This document shows, piece by piece, positions 6,274 through 13,986 of a stretch of 56,536 nt of DNA (positions within the stretch are counted from its first letter, which is position 1; the number at the start of each line of letters is the position of its first letter). Under the pieces are notes generated by a model. It saw nothing but the letters and a program-made list of their open reading frames with translations. It was not told the DNA's origin and made no database searches. Origin of the DNA: a virus; the IMG/VR virus record IMGVR_UViG_3300036901_000031, positions 1 through 56,536 of that record, one strand, 5' to 3'. Made by a program: the position numbers and the translations under genes.

Positions 6274-7314
6274 CTAGACGGTCCAGCTTGTCCGACTCTT
6301 TGGCTCATCATCGTTGATAAGCCTCCAACCCTGTGCCTGTGCGAGCTTTACATGAGACTGCTTGCGGGACTTCACGCGGGCCTCAAGAGCTTCCCATTCG
6401 GCCTTTGTGGGATAACCAGCAATTACCTCATTATCCTCGATCTCCTCGGTATCGTCCTCATCATCACCAAAGAGGTACTCGTAGACTTCCTCATCGGTGG
6501 GTAGGTCTTCGCTATCGCTGAAGAGAACCGAGGTGTCATATGCTGCATCGACAACCTGGATCACTTCGTAGCGGCAGACACGGACCTTCTCCCAATCGCT
6601 GTCAGTCGGGACCGAAACCACGTCACGCGGGTTGATCCAAACCTCCAGGACGATGTTCGCAAAGCTTCTGGCATAACGCCAGTTGCCAGCATGGAGTCCA
6701 GTCGAGCAGCCCGTCGATGGGTCATGATGAACCTCAAGACGGGGCATCTCGACAATAGAGCCGGGGTTGGTGGGAATCCTTCCCGAAACAACCTCGCCAT
6801 CTACGATAGCCTTTCCCCTGTGGATACTCTCATATCCGCCGTTCTCGCTTACCTGGACACCCTTGTAAGCCACGATATAGCCCTCATCTGTGATCGTGAA
6901 ATCACGCTTTGCGAGCCAATCGTAAAGCTGCTCACGCGAATGGGGATGCGGGTTGTTTGCCACGTTCTCCATGAACTTCACGAGCGGCTGCCAATCCGAG
7001 ACACCCTCGTTGATGAAACGAACAACCTGCTTTGCCAGCGAGTTATCAACCTCGTCGTTGTCGAAGTACAGACGACCGTTGGCGACGCTGACACGCTCTG
7101 ACAGCGGCGCGAAATACTTAGCCGCAGTTGCAGCCACATCGAACAGCCCGATCAGATACTCATCATCACCCTCTGCGAGATCGAAAACAACCACATCCTT
7201 GATCTCTGCGTAATTCGGATGAGAATCATCTGCTACTAGCGGGTAAGGATGGCCCGAGATATACACCGTGATGTTGGTGTTCTCCCCATCGCTTACGATT
7301 GAATACTGGGGCAT
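6274..7314 (-). CDS. rIIB: RIIB-like protein
   Basis: 346 residues, directly abutting rIIA, as in T4-like and many actinobacterial phages. The middle (EQLYDWLAKRDFTITDEGYIV, GLHAGNWRYARSF and a VCRYEVIQV strand) matches RIIB homologues. The C-terminus carries an acidic stretch (GDDEDDTEEIEDNE) and a basic helix. In T4 the rII proteins protect infection against other prophage-encoded exclusion systems and affect lysis; the molecular activity is still unclear. The ATG immediately precedes the rIIA stop, consistent with coupled translation. Confidence 0.75.
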   Translation of the reverse strand: MPQYSIVSDGENTNITVYISGHPYPLVADDSHPNYAEIKDVVVFDLAEGDDEYLIGLFDVAATAAKYFAPLSERVSVANGRLYFDNDEVDNSLAKQVVRFINEGVSDWQPLVKFMENVANNPHPHSREQLYDWLAKRDFTITDEGYIVAYKGVQVSENGGYESIHRGKAIVDGEVVSGRIPTNPGSIVEMPRLEVHHDPSTGCSTGLHAGNWRYARSFANIVLEVWINPRDVVSVPTDSDWEKVRVCRYEVIQVVDAAYDTSVLFSDSEDLPTDEEVYEYLFGDDEDDTEEIEDNEVIAGYPTKAEWEALEARVKSRKQSHVKLAQAQGWRLINDDEPKSRTSWTV

Positions 7315-9255
7315 TTAGTTGCTCTCCTGTTCTGCCATGTAAGTGGCGTTGATATAGATTACCGAATGTGTTAGGTGGCTTGTGTTCAGTAGCGGGTACT
7401 TCTCCAGGGGGTTAACCCAGTCATTGTATTGTATCACACGATGGCCGGGGACATACTGGAGAACTTTGTTAAGGTTATCCAGATCATTAACAACGGTCTG
7501 ATCCAGAGGAAGCGTAGCAATCTTGATCGCCTCCACAACATCAGGGTCCTCGATGTAGTCTTCAATCGGGCACCCAGCCAGATCCTTGAGAGACTGAATC
7601 TCCCACTGGCGAGTTGAGCGAAGAGCATATGCCTGCTTCTCTTCCTCGGTGAGCTTAGCTGCGACCTCCTGATAAGCGTTGATAGCTGCCTTTTCTACCT
7701 TGACGGCACCGGGGAAGTCTCGGCAGAACTTGTTGATCCGGTTGGGAGATAGCTCAACAACCGTCGCCGTTGGATAGTTAGTCTTCACATAATTAATAAC
7801 CCTGTTCATAGCTGACTGGCGGTTATACCAGAAGACATCCTCCGACGTGTCGATATCCTTGGCTAGGAGTTCATCGTGGTAGCTCTGCTTCACCCATGCC
7901 TTGTAAGAACCGGTGAGCCGACCCGATACGAATGAGCGGGCTGTCTCCAGCTTGATCGAGCGGATATCCTCCCAGCTAACCATGTTCGAGGTATCGACCC
8001 AGCTAACCTTCATCGGCTGATTCGTCAGAACGTAGTAGGTCGGCATGAGTCCATTATCCTCAGAGTACTTGATGAGCTTCTTCTTGTGGCTCGGGGTAAA
8101 GGAATCATGGTCGTAGCCATGAATCAGAAGCCCGTCCACAAGAGTCTCCGCAGTCAGTGAGGGATAACGGCTAGCTGAGTTGAGCTTATGTGAGTCACGG
8201 GGAGCCACAATGATCCGCTCGCCAGCAGGGGCATCAATTGACTCGGGGATATCCTGCTTCTTGTAGCTAAAGGCAACCTTCTGGCCCTTGATGATGTTCT
8301 GCCATTCGAATGCCTTCTTGAAAGCTTCTACCGGGGTAGCAGCGGTATCAACGTCGGCCTGTGCGACAGCCACAAGGCTCTGAGTGATCTGATCCTTGAG
8401 GGCGTCAAGAGTAGCCTTCGTCTTCCTCGTGTACTGGAGATCCTCACGCGAGGGAGTGAAGTTGACATCACCAATGTTCACGTAGGCGATGACACTGTAG
8501 GAGGTGTTGAGGTTATCAAGGTTGAAGTAGGCGTCGTTTACCTTGTAAGGGACGCCACCCATGACAACAATATGCTCACGGGTGTAGTAACGGTCGTTCT
8601 TCTTGATGATCAGGGAGTCAGAGATCCTCATCCCCTCGATGCCCGTGGGGTCTTCCCCGTTCAGCAGAACCGTACCGGACTTCCAGTACTTGAAGAAGTT
8701 CTCTGCCTTCTCCTGAATGCTGTTGTAGGTCTTGGTGGGGATGATGATCTCGACACCGTTTGGCTCAACGGTCAAGTTCTCCTCAATCACTGTCATCGAG
8801 CCTGCCCCATCCTCATCCCGGCCAATGCTGACCATCGTGCGGACGCCATCCTTGATGCCAACGAGAGAGAACTGTGAGGTGTAAGTAAGGGCCGACTTGC
8901 AGCCAAGACCAAGGACACCGACCTGCTCGTTTGTCTCACGCTTAGTAGAAGCGCCGTACTTCGAGTAGGTGTTCACGATGTCATCGCGGTCCATTCCCAC
9001 GCCGTAGTCCTTGACCTTGAGGTAAGGGGACAGAGTGGTAGGAGTAGTCACCTCAATCGGGCGAATCTGACCGGCCTCAACGTGAGAGTCGTAGGCGTTG
9101 GTGCTGTACTCACGGATGATTGCAAGCTCCTGATCCGAGTAAAGATCGGTAAGGACGCTCATCAGGTGGACGAGAGAGTTCTCATCGAACTTCATCCCGA
9201 TCTTCTCGCCTGAGATGGTCCCTTGGACTTCAATATCGGAGCGGTCTGTGATCAT
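7315..9255 (-). CDS. rIIA: RIIA-like GHKL ATPase
   Basis: 646 residues. The N-terminal third is a GHKL (Hsp90/MutL-type) ATPase: EYSTNAYDSH (N-box, N53), DYGVGM (D83, G85, G87) and GVLGLGCKSA (glycine lid, 113-122). The long C-terminal part is typical of RIIA. A TATAAT box at 9289-9294 and AAAGGA before the ATG give a conventional, non-leaderless start. The protein likely works with RIIB at the membrane or nucleoid to block host or prophage interference; that role is by homology. Confidence 0.8.
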   Translation of the reverse strand: MITDRSDIEVQGTISGEKIGMKFDENSLVHLMSVLTDLYSDQELAIIREYSTNAYDSHVEAGQIRPIEVTTPTTLSPYLKVKDYGVGMDRDDIVNTYSKYGASTKRETNEQVGVLGLGCKSALTYTSQFSLVGIKDGVRTMVSIGRDEDGAGSMTVIEENLTVEPNGVEIIIPTKTYNSIQEKAENFFKYWKSGTVLLNGEDPTGIEGMRISDSLIIKKNDRYYTREHIVVMGGVPYKVNDAYFNLDNLNTSYSVIAYVNIGDVNFTPSREDLQYTRKTKATLDALKDQITQSLVAVAQADVDTAATPVEAFKKAFEWQNIIKGQKVAFSYKKQDIPESIDAPAGERIIVAPRDSHKLNSASRYPSLTAETLVDGLLIHGYDHDSFTPSHKKKLIKYSEDNGLMPTYYVLTNQPMKVSWVDTSNMVSWEDIRSIKLETARSFVSGRLTGSYKAWVKQSYHDELLAKDIDTSEDVFWYNRQSAMNRVINYVKTNYPTATVVELSPNRINKFCRDFPGAVKVEKAAINAYQEVAAKLTEEEKQAYALRSTRQWEIQSLKDLAGCPIEDYIEDPDVVEAIKIATLPLDQTVVNDLDNLNKVLQYVPGHRVIQYNDWVNPLEKYPLLNTSHLTHSVIYINATYMAEQESN

Positions 9256-9288
9256 GCAATTCCTTTCTAGTGGTTGCCTTGTAAGTAC

Positions 9289-9294
9289 ATTATA
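9289..9294 (-). promoter_or_regulatory. rIIA promoter -10 (TATAAT, extended TG)
   Basis: Minus strand reads TGATATAATG, an extended -10. A 33-nt leader with AAAGGA follows before the rIIA ATG, unlike the leaderless promoters elsewhere in the window. Confidence 0.6.
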
Positions 9295-9316
9295 TCATAC
9301 ATTACGTCACGGCGTA

Positions 9317-9502
9317 CTACCGAACTGCAAAGTTCCCGTGGTAAATCTCACGCATCTCTCCGCCTTCAGCAAGGAGATAGTCTCGAAAGATAAGGTAGTC
9401 CCGAAGATGCTTCCCCGGACGAAGAGGATTCATTGCAATCTGATTTGCCGCTTCCTGCATAGCGACACGATACTCTTTAATACGCTGCTCTTTGGTTTTC
9501 AT
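9317..9502 (-). CDS. Hypothetical small protein, leaderless
   Basis: 61 residues from ATG 9500-9502; basic N-terminus MKTKEQRIKEYR, helical. TATAAT at 9509-9514 ends 6 nt before the ATG and there is no Shine-Dalgarno, so the transcript should begin at or next to the start codon. No family recognised. Confidence 0.55.
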   Translation of the reverse strand: MKTKEQRIKEYRVAMQEAANQIAMNPLRPGKHLRDYLIFRDYLLAEGGEMREIYHGNFAVR

Positions 9503-9508
9503 GACCAC

Positions 9509-9514
9509 ATTATA
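9509..9514 (-). promoter_or_regulatory. Leaderless-type promoter -10
   Basis: TGATATAAT (extended -10), 6 nt before the ATG of the 61-residue gene; same layout as the boxes at 11143, 12859, 13387, 21195, 44233 and 53146. Confidence 0.6.
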
Positions 9515-10396
9515 TCATACTTTTAGTGATATCCCATCGGGGAGATCATAAAGCAACATCATATTGTCATACAGCGAGCAGAGAAGGGCCATACGAAGAA
9601 ATAAACCATTCTTGGCTTGTTGGAAATAATATGCTCGTGGATCGTCATCAACGGCAAGTTCAATCTCATCGAGTCTTGGCAATGGATGCAAAATGATTGC
9701 ATCCTCCTTCATCTGGTTTACAAGATCTAAGGTCAGAATAAAATCATGCTCGGTGGCTGTATCGGGACGCCGCTCCTTTTGAAAGCGAGTTACGTATAAA
9801 ACGTCTAGGGTTAGAAGACCAGAATAATCTGGACCTCGAACTACATTCACATCATAATTTGCCAAAAGAGTCATTAACGAATTAACGGTTCGGCTGTAGA
9901 GGAAATCCCCAGCAAAGCCAATTTTGAGGCCATCGATTTGTCCTTTTGCCCGCCAGATAGAATAGAGATCAAGAAGCGCTTGAGTCGGATGTTCGGCTGC
10001 TCCGTCTCCGGCATTGATGATTGGCACATCAGAAACTTTGGCTGCCCGTTCTGCCGAGCCTGCTTCAGGATGACGAAGTATTATGCCCTGAGCATAACCG
10101 CCAATTACCCGAATAGTATCCTCCAAACTTTCTCCCTTAACGTGAGATGAAAACTCTCCGGCGTGCTCTGTGCTAATTACATGACCGCCGAGATTCTGAA
10201 TAGCAGCTTCGAAAGATAGTCGCGTCCTCGTGCTTGGCTCATAGAAAAGAGTAGCCAAAGTGAGATCCTTAAGCGGCTTTAGAGTATTGATCTGATCTGG
10301 AAAAGTCTGTATTGTATCCGTCAGACTAAACAAATGGCGAAGATACAATTTATTGCTAAATTGGCTGGCTGACAAAATATGATTTTTTTTAATCAC
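9515..10396 (-). CDS. pyrB: Aspartate carbamoyltransferase catalytic chain
   Basis: 293 residues, GTG start in a GTGA overlap. Carbamoyl-phosphate loop FYEPSTRTRLSFEAA (S55-T-R-T-R59), K87 in the 80s loop (HVKGESLEDT), RHP (108-110), HPTQALLDLY (136-145), TRFQKER (203-209) and HPLPR (237-241) are all present. This is the enzyme making carbamoyl-aspartate, the first committed step of pyrimidine synthesis. The aspartate domain lacks about 25-30 residues usually found between the GDFLYSRTVNSL segment and DVLYVTR, so it is short for the family. No regulatory chain gene is visible. The start has an A8 run (ATT AAA AAA AAT). Confidence 0.9.
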   Translation of the reverse strand: MIKKNHILSASQFSNKLYLRHLFSLTDTIQTFPDQINTLKPLKDLTLATLFYEPSTRTRLSFEAAIQNLGGHVISTEHAGEFSSHVKGESLEDTIRVIGGYAQGIILRHPEAGSAERAAKVSDVPIINAGDGAAEHPTQALLDLYSIWRAKGQIDGLKIGFAGDFLYSRTVNSLMTLLANYDVNVVRGPDYSGLLTLDVLYVTRFQKERRPDTATEHDFILTLDLVNQMKEDAIILHPLPRLDEIELAVDDDPRAYYFQQAKNGLFLRMALLCSLYDNMMLLYDLPDGISLKV

Positions 10397-10668
10397 GTAG
10401 ATTTGGTGTCAACAAATTCCTGATCGGCCTGAACAGATTCGGCCGTTTCGAGCACGACATTCTCTGGCGTTTCCTCTCTTGGTCTTTGCCAGTATGGCGT
10501 ATGCAATAATTCGATTTGACCATCCTCATATCCTTCCCGGTGGCCCTCATCCCAACCATCTTGTTTGCCGTCTTCGTAACCTTCTTCGTAACCCTGATCG
10601 TAGCCAGAATGATATTCATCGTCTACAACTTGATAAAGAGCTTGTGTTGTGATAACTAAATCAGACAT
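10393..10668 (-). CDS. Tyr/Gly/Asp repeat protein (YxxGYxxG type)
   Basis: 91 residues. Residues 18-50 are a 4-residue repeat (GYDQ GYEE GYED GKQD GWDE GHRE GYED) like the deca-GX3 repeat of Yae1-like proteins, expected to form a glycine-faced helix. The rest is acidic and unstructured. Coupled to pyrB by a GTGA overlap. Function unknown; Yae1 itself is a scaffold for an Fe-S cargo adaptor, but no such partner is seen. Confidence 0.55.
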   Translation of the reverse strand: MSDLVITTQALYQVVDDEYHSGYDQGYEEGYEDGKQDGWDEGHREGYEDGQIELLHTPYWQRPREETPENVVLETAESVQADQEFVDTKST

Positions 10669-10671
10669 ACT

Positions 10672-11136
10672 TTACCTTACCACATTAAGGGGATAAATAT
10701 CAATAGGAATTCCCTTCTTGCGTGCCCGACGTATTGTGGCCCACGTACCGGAGCGCAATACCTCTTTAGATGTCTCGGGAAACGCGATAAGATGATCTGC
10801 CAATTCGATCATCTTATCGTTGCGAGCCATGTAGTTTGGGGAATTTCCTCCAGGGACAGAATCGAGTCTAATGATCTCAAAGAAATGCTCATGAGCGAAT
10901 TTAACTATCTCTAGGTTATGGGGAGCAGCAGGGACAACAAGAACGTTGTGTCCCGGCGCATATGCATATGCGTAATAGGCGGCTAGGGTATCGACTCCTT
11001 TAGCTGCTCCGGTTACGACATTGAAAAGAACAGCGGTGCCCAAATTACGAATAACCTCGGAAACCAATTCGGAATGGCTCCTGCTCGTAGGCCAATTTGC
11101 TGTCCCCGTAAAGGCTATTGTCTGGGCATCAATCAT
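10672..11136 (-). CDS. SLOG/DprA-like Rossmann-fold protein
   Basis: 154 residues. FTGT at 9-12, VVTGAAKGVDTLAAYYA (40-56), VLVVPAAPHN (65-74) and MIELADHLIAFP (109-120) follow the DprA/SLOG nucleotide-sugar-binding pattern, ending with RARKKGIPIDIYPL. DprA proteins load RecA on ssDNA, while stand-alone SLOG domains bind nucleotide signals; it lacks the usual DprA C-terminal domain. The start is leaderless: TACACT ends 6 nt upstream. Confidence 0.65.
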   Translation of the reverse strand: MIDAQTIAFTGTANWPTSRSHSELVSEVIRNLGTAVLFNVVTGAAKGVDTLAAYYAYAYAPGHNVLVVPAAPHNLEIVKFAHEHFFEIIRLDSVPGGNSPNYMARNDKMIELADHLIAFPETSKEVLRSGTWATIRRARKKGIPIDIYPLNVVR

Positions 11137-11142
11137 CCAACA

Positions 11143-11148
11143 AGTGTA
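11143..11148 (-). promoter_or_regulatory. Leaderless-type promoter -10
   Basis: TGCTACACT (extended -10 TACACT) 6 nt before the SLOG-protein ATG; no Shine-Dalgarno between. Confidence 0.5.
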
Positions 11149-11154
11149 GCATAC

Positions 11155-12426
11155 CTATCGACGCTTAACAGCAGGACCCGGCTTCTTAAGTTCGGGCCTC
11201 AAAACTAGATCGTTTCTCCAATGCCAAGCTGATACTCCGTGAGGTTCCATCGGGCCATTTTGTTTTGCGGGACCGGTGTAATACACGTTAACCAATCCTG
11301 TGGGATCGGTTCCAAGAATCTCTCCTACGCTACCTGCCGGGATGTTCATTGGTTGCCCTGCCCCGTGAGCTTCTGATCGACCCAAAGCCGTGCCAACATC
11401 ATCGTATCTAAGGGACACGAGATTGCCATTGGCCCATGGATCTTCTGTGGAGACATCTGTATCACCAAATCTCCAAGAGGAAAAGGTCCCACCTGGCCAT
11501 TGAATCGGGTTAAGCGGACTTGGTTGTTTTAATCCTGGTACCGAAATAGGATTGACCGGAGGAAGAAGAGGATTAGGAAATTGAGGAAGAATCTCATTGC
11601 CCGGAGGAGCAGGATAGTTAAGGGGTTGCTCTGGCTGAATAAGTTGAGGTGGTTCTAATCCTTCTCCAGGAGCCACTTGCATAGCAGGAGGAGCAGAATC
11701 AAATCCTCCTGGTCCACCTTGAGTAGGATCGGCTGTTCCTGGCGGAGCATTGAACGGAGTTGGCTGCGTGGGGAGACTAGGATTAGATGGATCAAACTCC
11801 TCATCGAGCGGAGTAGAAAGAGCCTTCCAATACGCAGCCAATGCGTGACTACATACACGATCTTCATACTTCTTCCATTGACGGGTTCTACCGTGACTGA
11901 ATTGTGCCCATGGGCAGTCACAAAGCCATTGAGTGATGACAGACGAGTTAGGATCGTCACGCGAAAACTCTGTTTGGTGGCTACCATGATCCCCCTGTAC
12001 TTGGGCTACCACATTGTTGACGCTATTGCGAAGGATCTGGACAGCACCAGATTGTATGAGTCGCTTGGCTTTGGCCATAACGTCTGTCCAACTTCCATAC
12101 TTAAGTGCAGCCGTGTGAAACTCCTCATCTTCAAACATGTCGATAGGCTCATCAGGATCTCGATCCATATCATGAGCGAGACAGACGTATCGATCAGCCA
12201 ATTGAGAACGAACTACACAATGAGCGAGATAACGATCATCAATCGTTCCCCCTTCAGTAGCAATTATGACTTTCCCCGGCTCTATCTCAAACCACTCGGT
12301 TTCTGTTGAGCCGATCTTCTGGTGAGTAGGCGGCAACTGAGGTGGCTCAGATGCGATCACTAATTGAACATAATCATCAAACCATGCTTCCTCGTTTTGT
12401 GTCGCGGTTATATTGCTGAAATCCAT
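11155..12426 (-). CDS. SWIM zinc-finger protein with proline-rich linker
   Basis: 423 residues. CDCPW at about 169-173 followed by CSHA about 20 residues later is the CxCx(n)CxH pattern of a SWIM zinc finger. A linker of about 130 residues rich in Pro and Gly (PPGTADPTQGG, PLLPPVNP) separates it from a C-terminal SH3-like domain (VGEILGTDPTGLVNVYY). AAGGA lies 7 nt before ATG 12424-12426. SWIM domains bind DNA or protein. The linker and size suggest a structural or DNA-packaging-associated role; not established. Confidence 0.6.
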   Translation of the reverse strand: MDFSNITATQNEEAWFDDYVQLVIASEPPQLPPTHQKIGSTETEWFEIEPGKVIIATEGGTIDDRYLAHCVVRSQLADRYVCLAHDMDRDPDEPIDMFEDEEFHTAALKYGSWTDVMAKAKRLIQSGAVQILRNSVNNVVAQVQGDHGSHQTEFSRDDPNSSVITQWLCDCPWAQFSHGRTRQWKKYEDRVCSHALAAYWKALSTPLDEEFDPSNPSLPTQPTPFNAPPGTADPTQGGPGGFDSAPPAMQVAPGEGLEPPQLIQPEQPLNYPAPPGNEILPQFPNPLLPPVNPISVPGLKQPSPLNPIQWPGGTFSSWRFGDTDVSTEDPWANGNLVSLRYDDVGTALGRSEAHGAGQPMNIPAGSVGEILGTDPTGLVNVYYTGPAKQNGPMEPHGVSAWHWRNDLVLRPELKKPGPAVKRR

Positions 12427-12445
12427 ACATTCCTTAAGATGTAGA

Positions 12446-12480
12446 AAGCCCGTGCCATCAAAGAATCATAGCACGGGCTT
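12446..12480 (-). terminator. Intrinsic terminator upstream of the SWIM gene
   Basis: AAGCCCGTGC (12446-12455) and GCACGGGCTT (12471-12480) are perfect inverted arms with a 15-nt loop, followed on the minus strand by TTTCT. It ends the short operon starting at 12852. Confidence 0.75.
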
Positions 12481-12482
12481 AA

Positions 12483-12521
12483 CTACAAGTAGGGATGGGT
12501 ATTTGGATCATATCCCTTCAT
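12483..12521 (-). CDS. 12-residue micro-ORF with strong ribosome site
   Basis: AGGAGG (12530-12535) is 8 nt from ATG 12519-12521, the strongest Shine-Dalgarno nearby, driving MKGYDPNTHPYL and a TAG just before the terminator hairpin. An in-frame ATG two codons earlier is too close to the site. Could be a leader peptide or a real micro-protein. Confidence 0.4.
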   Translation of the reverse strand: MKGYDPNTHPYL

Positions 12522-12533
12522 AGGCATCACCTC

Positions 12534-12707
12534 CTAGAATTCGTCGTCTAGATATCCTTCGTCTTCGTCATCGTCGGCAAAAACATCTTCGAGATAGTCC
12601 ACATCCTCGGATTCAATCTCGCCATACTCGCCATCCTCTTGGGCGCGGGTAAGCCAAGCATCAAGCTCATCTCGATCTCGTTGACTATCGCCCCATCTAT
12701 CGCTCAT
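12534..12707 (-). CDS. Acidic small protein
   Basis: 57 residues from ATG 12707, with AAGGAG 7 nt upstream; overlaps the previous gene by 11 nt. About 40 percent Asp/Glu, ending DDDEDEGYLDDEF. Such acidic proteins can mimic DNA or inhibit basic partners; nothing here proves it. Confidence 0.55.
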   Translation of the reverse strand: MSDRWGDSQRDRDELDAWLTRAQEDGEYGEIESEDVDYLEDVFADDDEDEGYLDDEF

Positions 12708-12852
12708 TCGTAAACTCCTTTTCATGATGTTTTACCCATGCAAGCACAGCAAAGAGAGAGGTGTTGCTGTGGACCACCCTTTCCTTGCCATACCAGTCAG
12801 CCAAAACAACCCAATGATTATTGTATCTATTGGCCATCGTTACAATCTTCAT
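12697..12852 (-). CDS. 51-residue protein, leaderless
   Basis: MKIVTMANRYNNHWVVLADW and on, with two short strands (HWVVLADWYG, RVVHSN) and a helix (SLFAVLAWVKHHEK). TATAAT at 12859-12864 ends 6 nt before the ATG and no Shine-Dalgarno is visible. Unknown function. Confidence 0.5.
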   Translation of the reverse strand: MKIVTMANRYNNHWVVLADWYGKERVVHSNTSLFAVLAWVKHHEKEFTNER

Positions 12853-12858
12853 AGCCAC

Positions 12859-12864
12859 ATTATA
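12859..12864 (-). promoter_or_regulatory. Leaderless-type promoter -10
   Basis: TTTGGTATAATG: TATAAT with extended TG, 6 nt from the ATG of the 51-residue gene; terminated by the hairpin at 12446-12480. Confidence 0.6.
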
Positions 12865-12874
12865 CCAAATCTAG

Positions 12875-13380
12875 TTAATTGGCGTAATCCTTCATATGAT
12901 CAATTATCCACTTGTTAATTCGCTTTAGCGCTGCTGACCTCGCTGCTGACTCCGCTGCTGACCTATTCTTCTCGCTAGGATCAGCTAAATATGCTTTGGT
13001 CGCTTCAATGGCCTTACGTGGTCGATCATCGTCGGGATACAAATTTTCGTAATTCTTTAGCACCAACTCGGCGGCGAAGATTGACAAGGCTACACTATCC
13101 TTTTGCTGCCACTCATACGCCTCAATAATACGCATATCGGAGGAAACTTCCTTATCGCCTCCCTCAATAATCTTCCCTTTGATCTCAACCTTGGCTAAAA
13201 CTTTACCACATACATAAGTTAGTGCATCCAGGGGGACTCTTTGAGCTATGCAAACCGTTTTGGCACAAAAATATCTCGCCATCAACGTGCTCCCATTTCC
13301 CAATTTCCCAAGTTAAATCACCACTCTTTGAAACAATCTTTCCGTCCTTTCAGGTTTAGAAACTTATATCTAGTTTTCAT
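12875..13380 (-). pseudogene. Frameshifted paralogue of the alanine-repeat protein domain
   Basis: Three frames joined end to end give one plausible protein: MKTRYKFLNLKG (from ATG 13378-13380), then KIVSKSGDLTWEIGKWEH and EIFLCQNGLHSSKSP, then LDALTYVCGKVLAKVEIKG through YPDDDRPRKAIEATKAYL to 12875. Each junction is an apparent one-base insertion, one near AAAGG and one at a CCCCC run. The C-terminal part resembles FPDDKRPRNAIVAAR of the protein at 4471-5262. The defects may be true mutations or sequencing errors in homopolymers. Confidence 0.65.
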
Positions 13381-13386
13381 CCTCTT

Positions 13387-13392
13387 TGTATA
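13387..13392 (-). promoter_or_regulatory. Leaderless-type promoter -10
   Basis: TGATATACA (extended -10), 6 nt before ATG 13378-13380 of the frameshifted gene, abutting the stop of the APS reductase gene. Confidence 0.5.
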
Positions 13393-13986
13393 TCACACAT
13401 GGATGCCGCATTCTGTTTTGTCTATTCCGGCCCATCTTCCCTCTCGACCCAAACCAGGGATAGTACATGGGACGCAACCAATTGAGTCATAGCCGCGATC
13501 ATGGAGAACGTTGTAAGGAAGATCGTGTTCATGGATGTAATCCCAAACATTTTGCTCCGTCCAATCAGCTAAGGGAGCCGCCTTCCAAATGCCCCGGCTA
13601 TCGACATCAAGGAGTTGGATATCTGATCGTGTTGGCCCCTGTTCTCTTCTCAACCCGGTAATCCAGCCGTCTACGTTTTCGAGAGCTAGATCCAATGCGG
13701 CAACCTTCCCTAGAGAGCAACAATGATCCTTGTCCCATTTGCCTGCGGCCATATAATCTTTAATCCTAATATCGTATCGGGCCTCAATTTCTGTCCAGAC
13801 TTGGTAAGTCTCGGGAAATAGCTTGCCCGTGTCAATAGTAAAAACGGAAATCTTTGGATCGATTGATAGAACCAAATCAATGAGAACAGAATCCTCTTTC
13901 TGAAACGAGCAGGCCAGCACAAGACGAGGGGCACAATACCTCGCCTCTTGAATAACCTCCTGTGCTGATTCAACCTTGTTCGTCAT
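13393..13986 (-). CDS. cysH: Adenylyl-sulfate (APS/PAPS) reductase
   Basis: 197 residues. CSFQKEDSVLIDL (26-38), FTIDTGKLFPETY (49-61), CCSLGK (C89, C90), WITGLRREQGPTRS, CVPC (C171, C174) and ECGIH (catalytic C193) are the hallmarks of the CysH family. The two Cys pairs indicate a [4Fe-4S] cluster, the APS-reductase type. It reduces activated sulfate to sulfite with thioredoxin, in sulfate assimilation. Phage cysH is a known auxiliary metabolic gene. The N-terminus is short for bacterial CysH, but all key residues are present. Confidence 0.88.
   Translation of the reverse strand: MTNKVESAQEVIQEARYCAPRLVLACSFQKEDSVLIDLVLSIDPKISVFTIDTGKLFPETYQVWTEIEARYDIRIKDYMAAGKWDKDHCCSLGKVAALDLALENVDGWITGLRREQGPTRSDIQLLDVDSRGIWKAAPLADWTEQNVWDYIHEHDLPYNVLHDRGYDSIGCVPCTIPGLGREGRWAGIDKTECGIHV

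Noticed and set aside
7429-8877. Plus-strand frames over rIIA
   Set aside because: They are antisense to a well-supported GHKL ATPase and have no ribosome sites.
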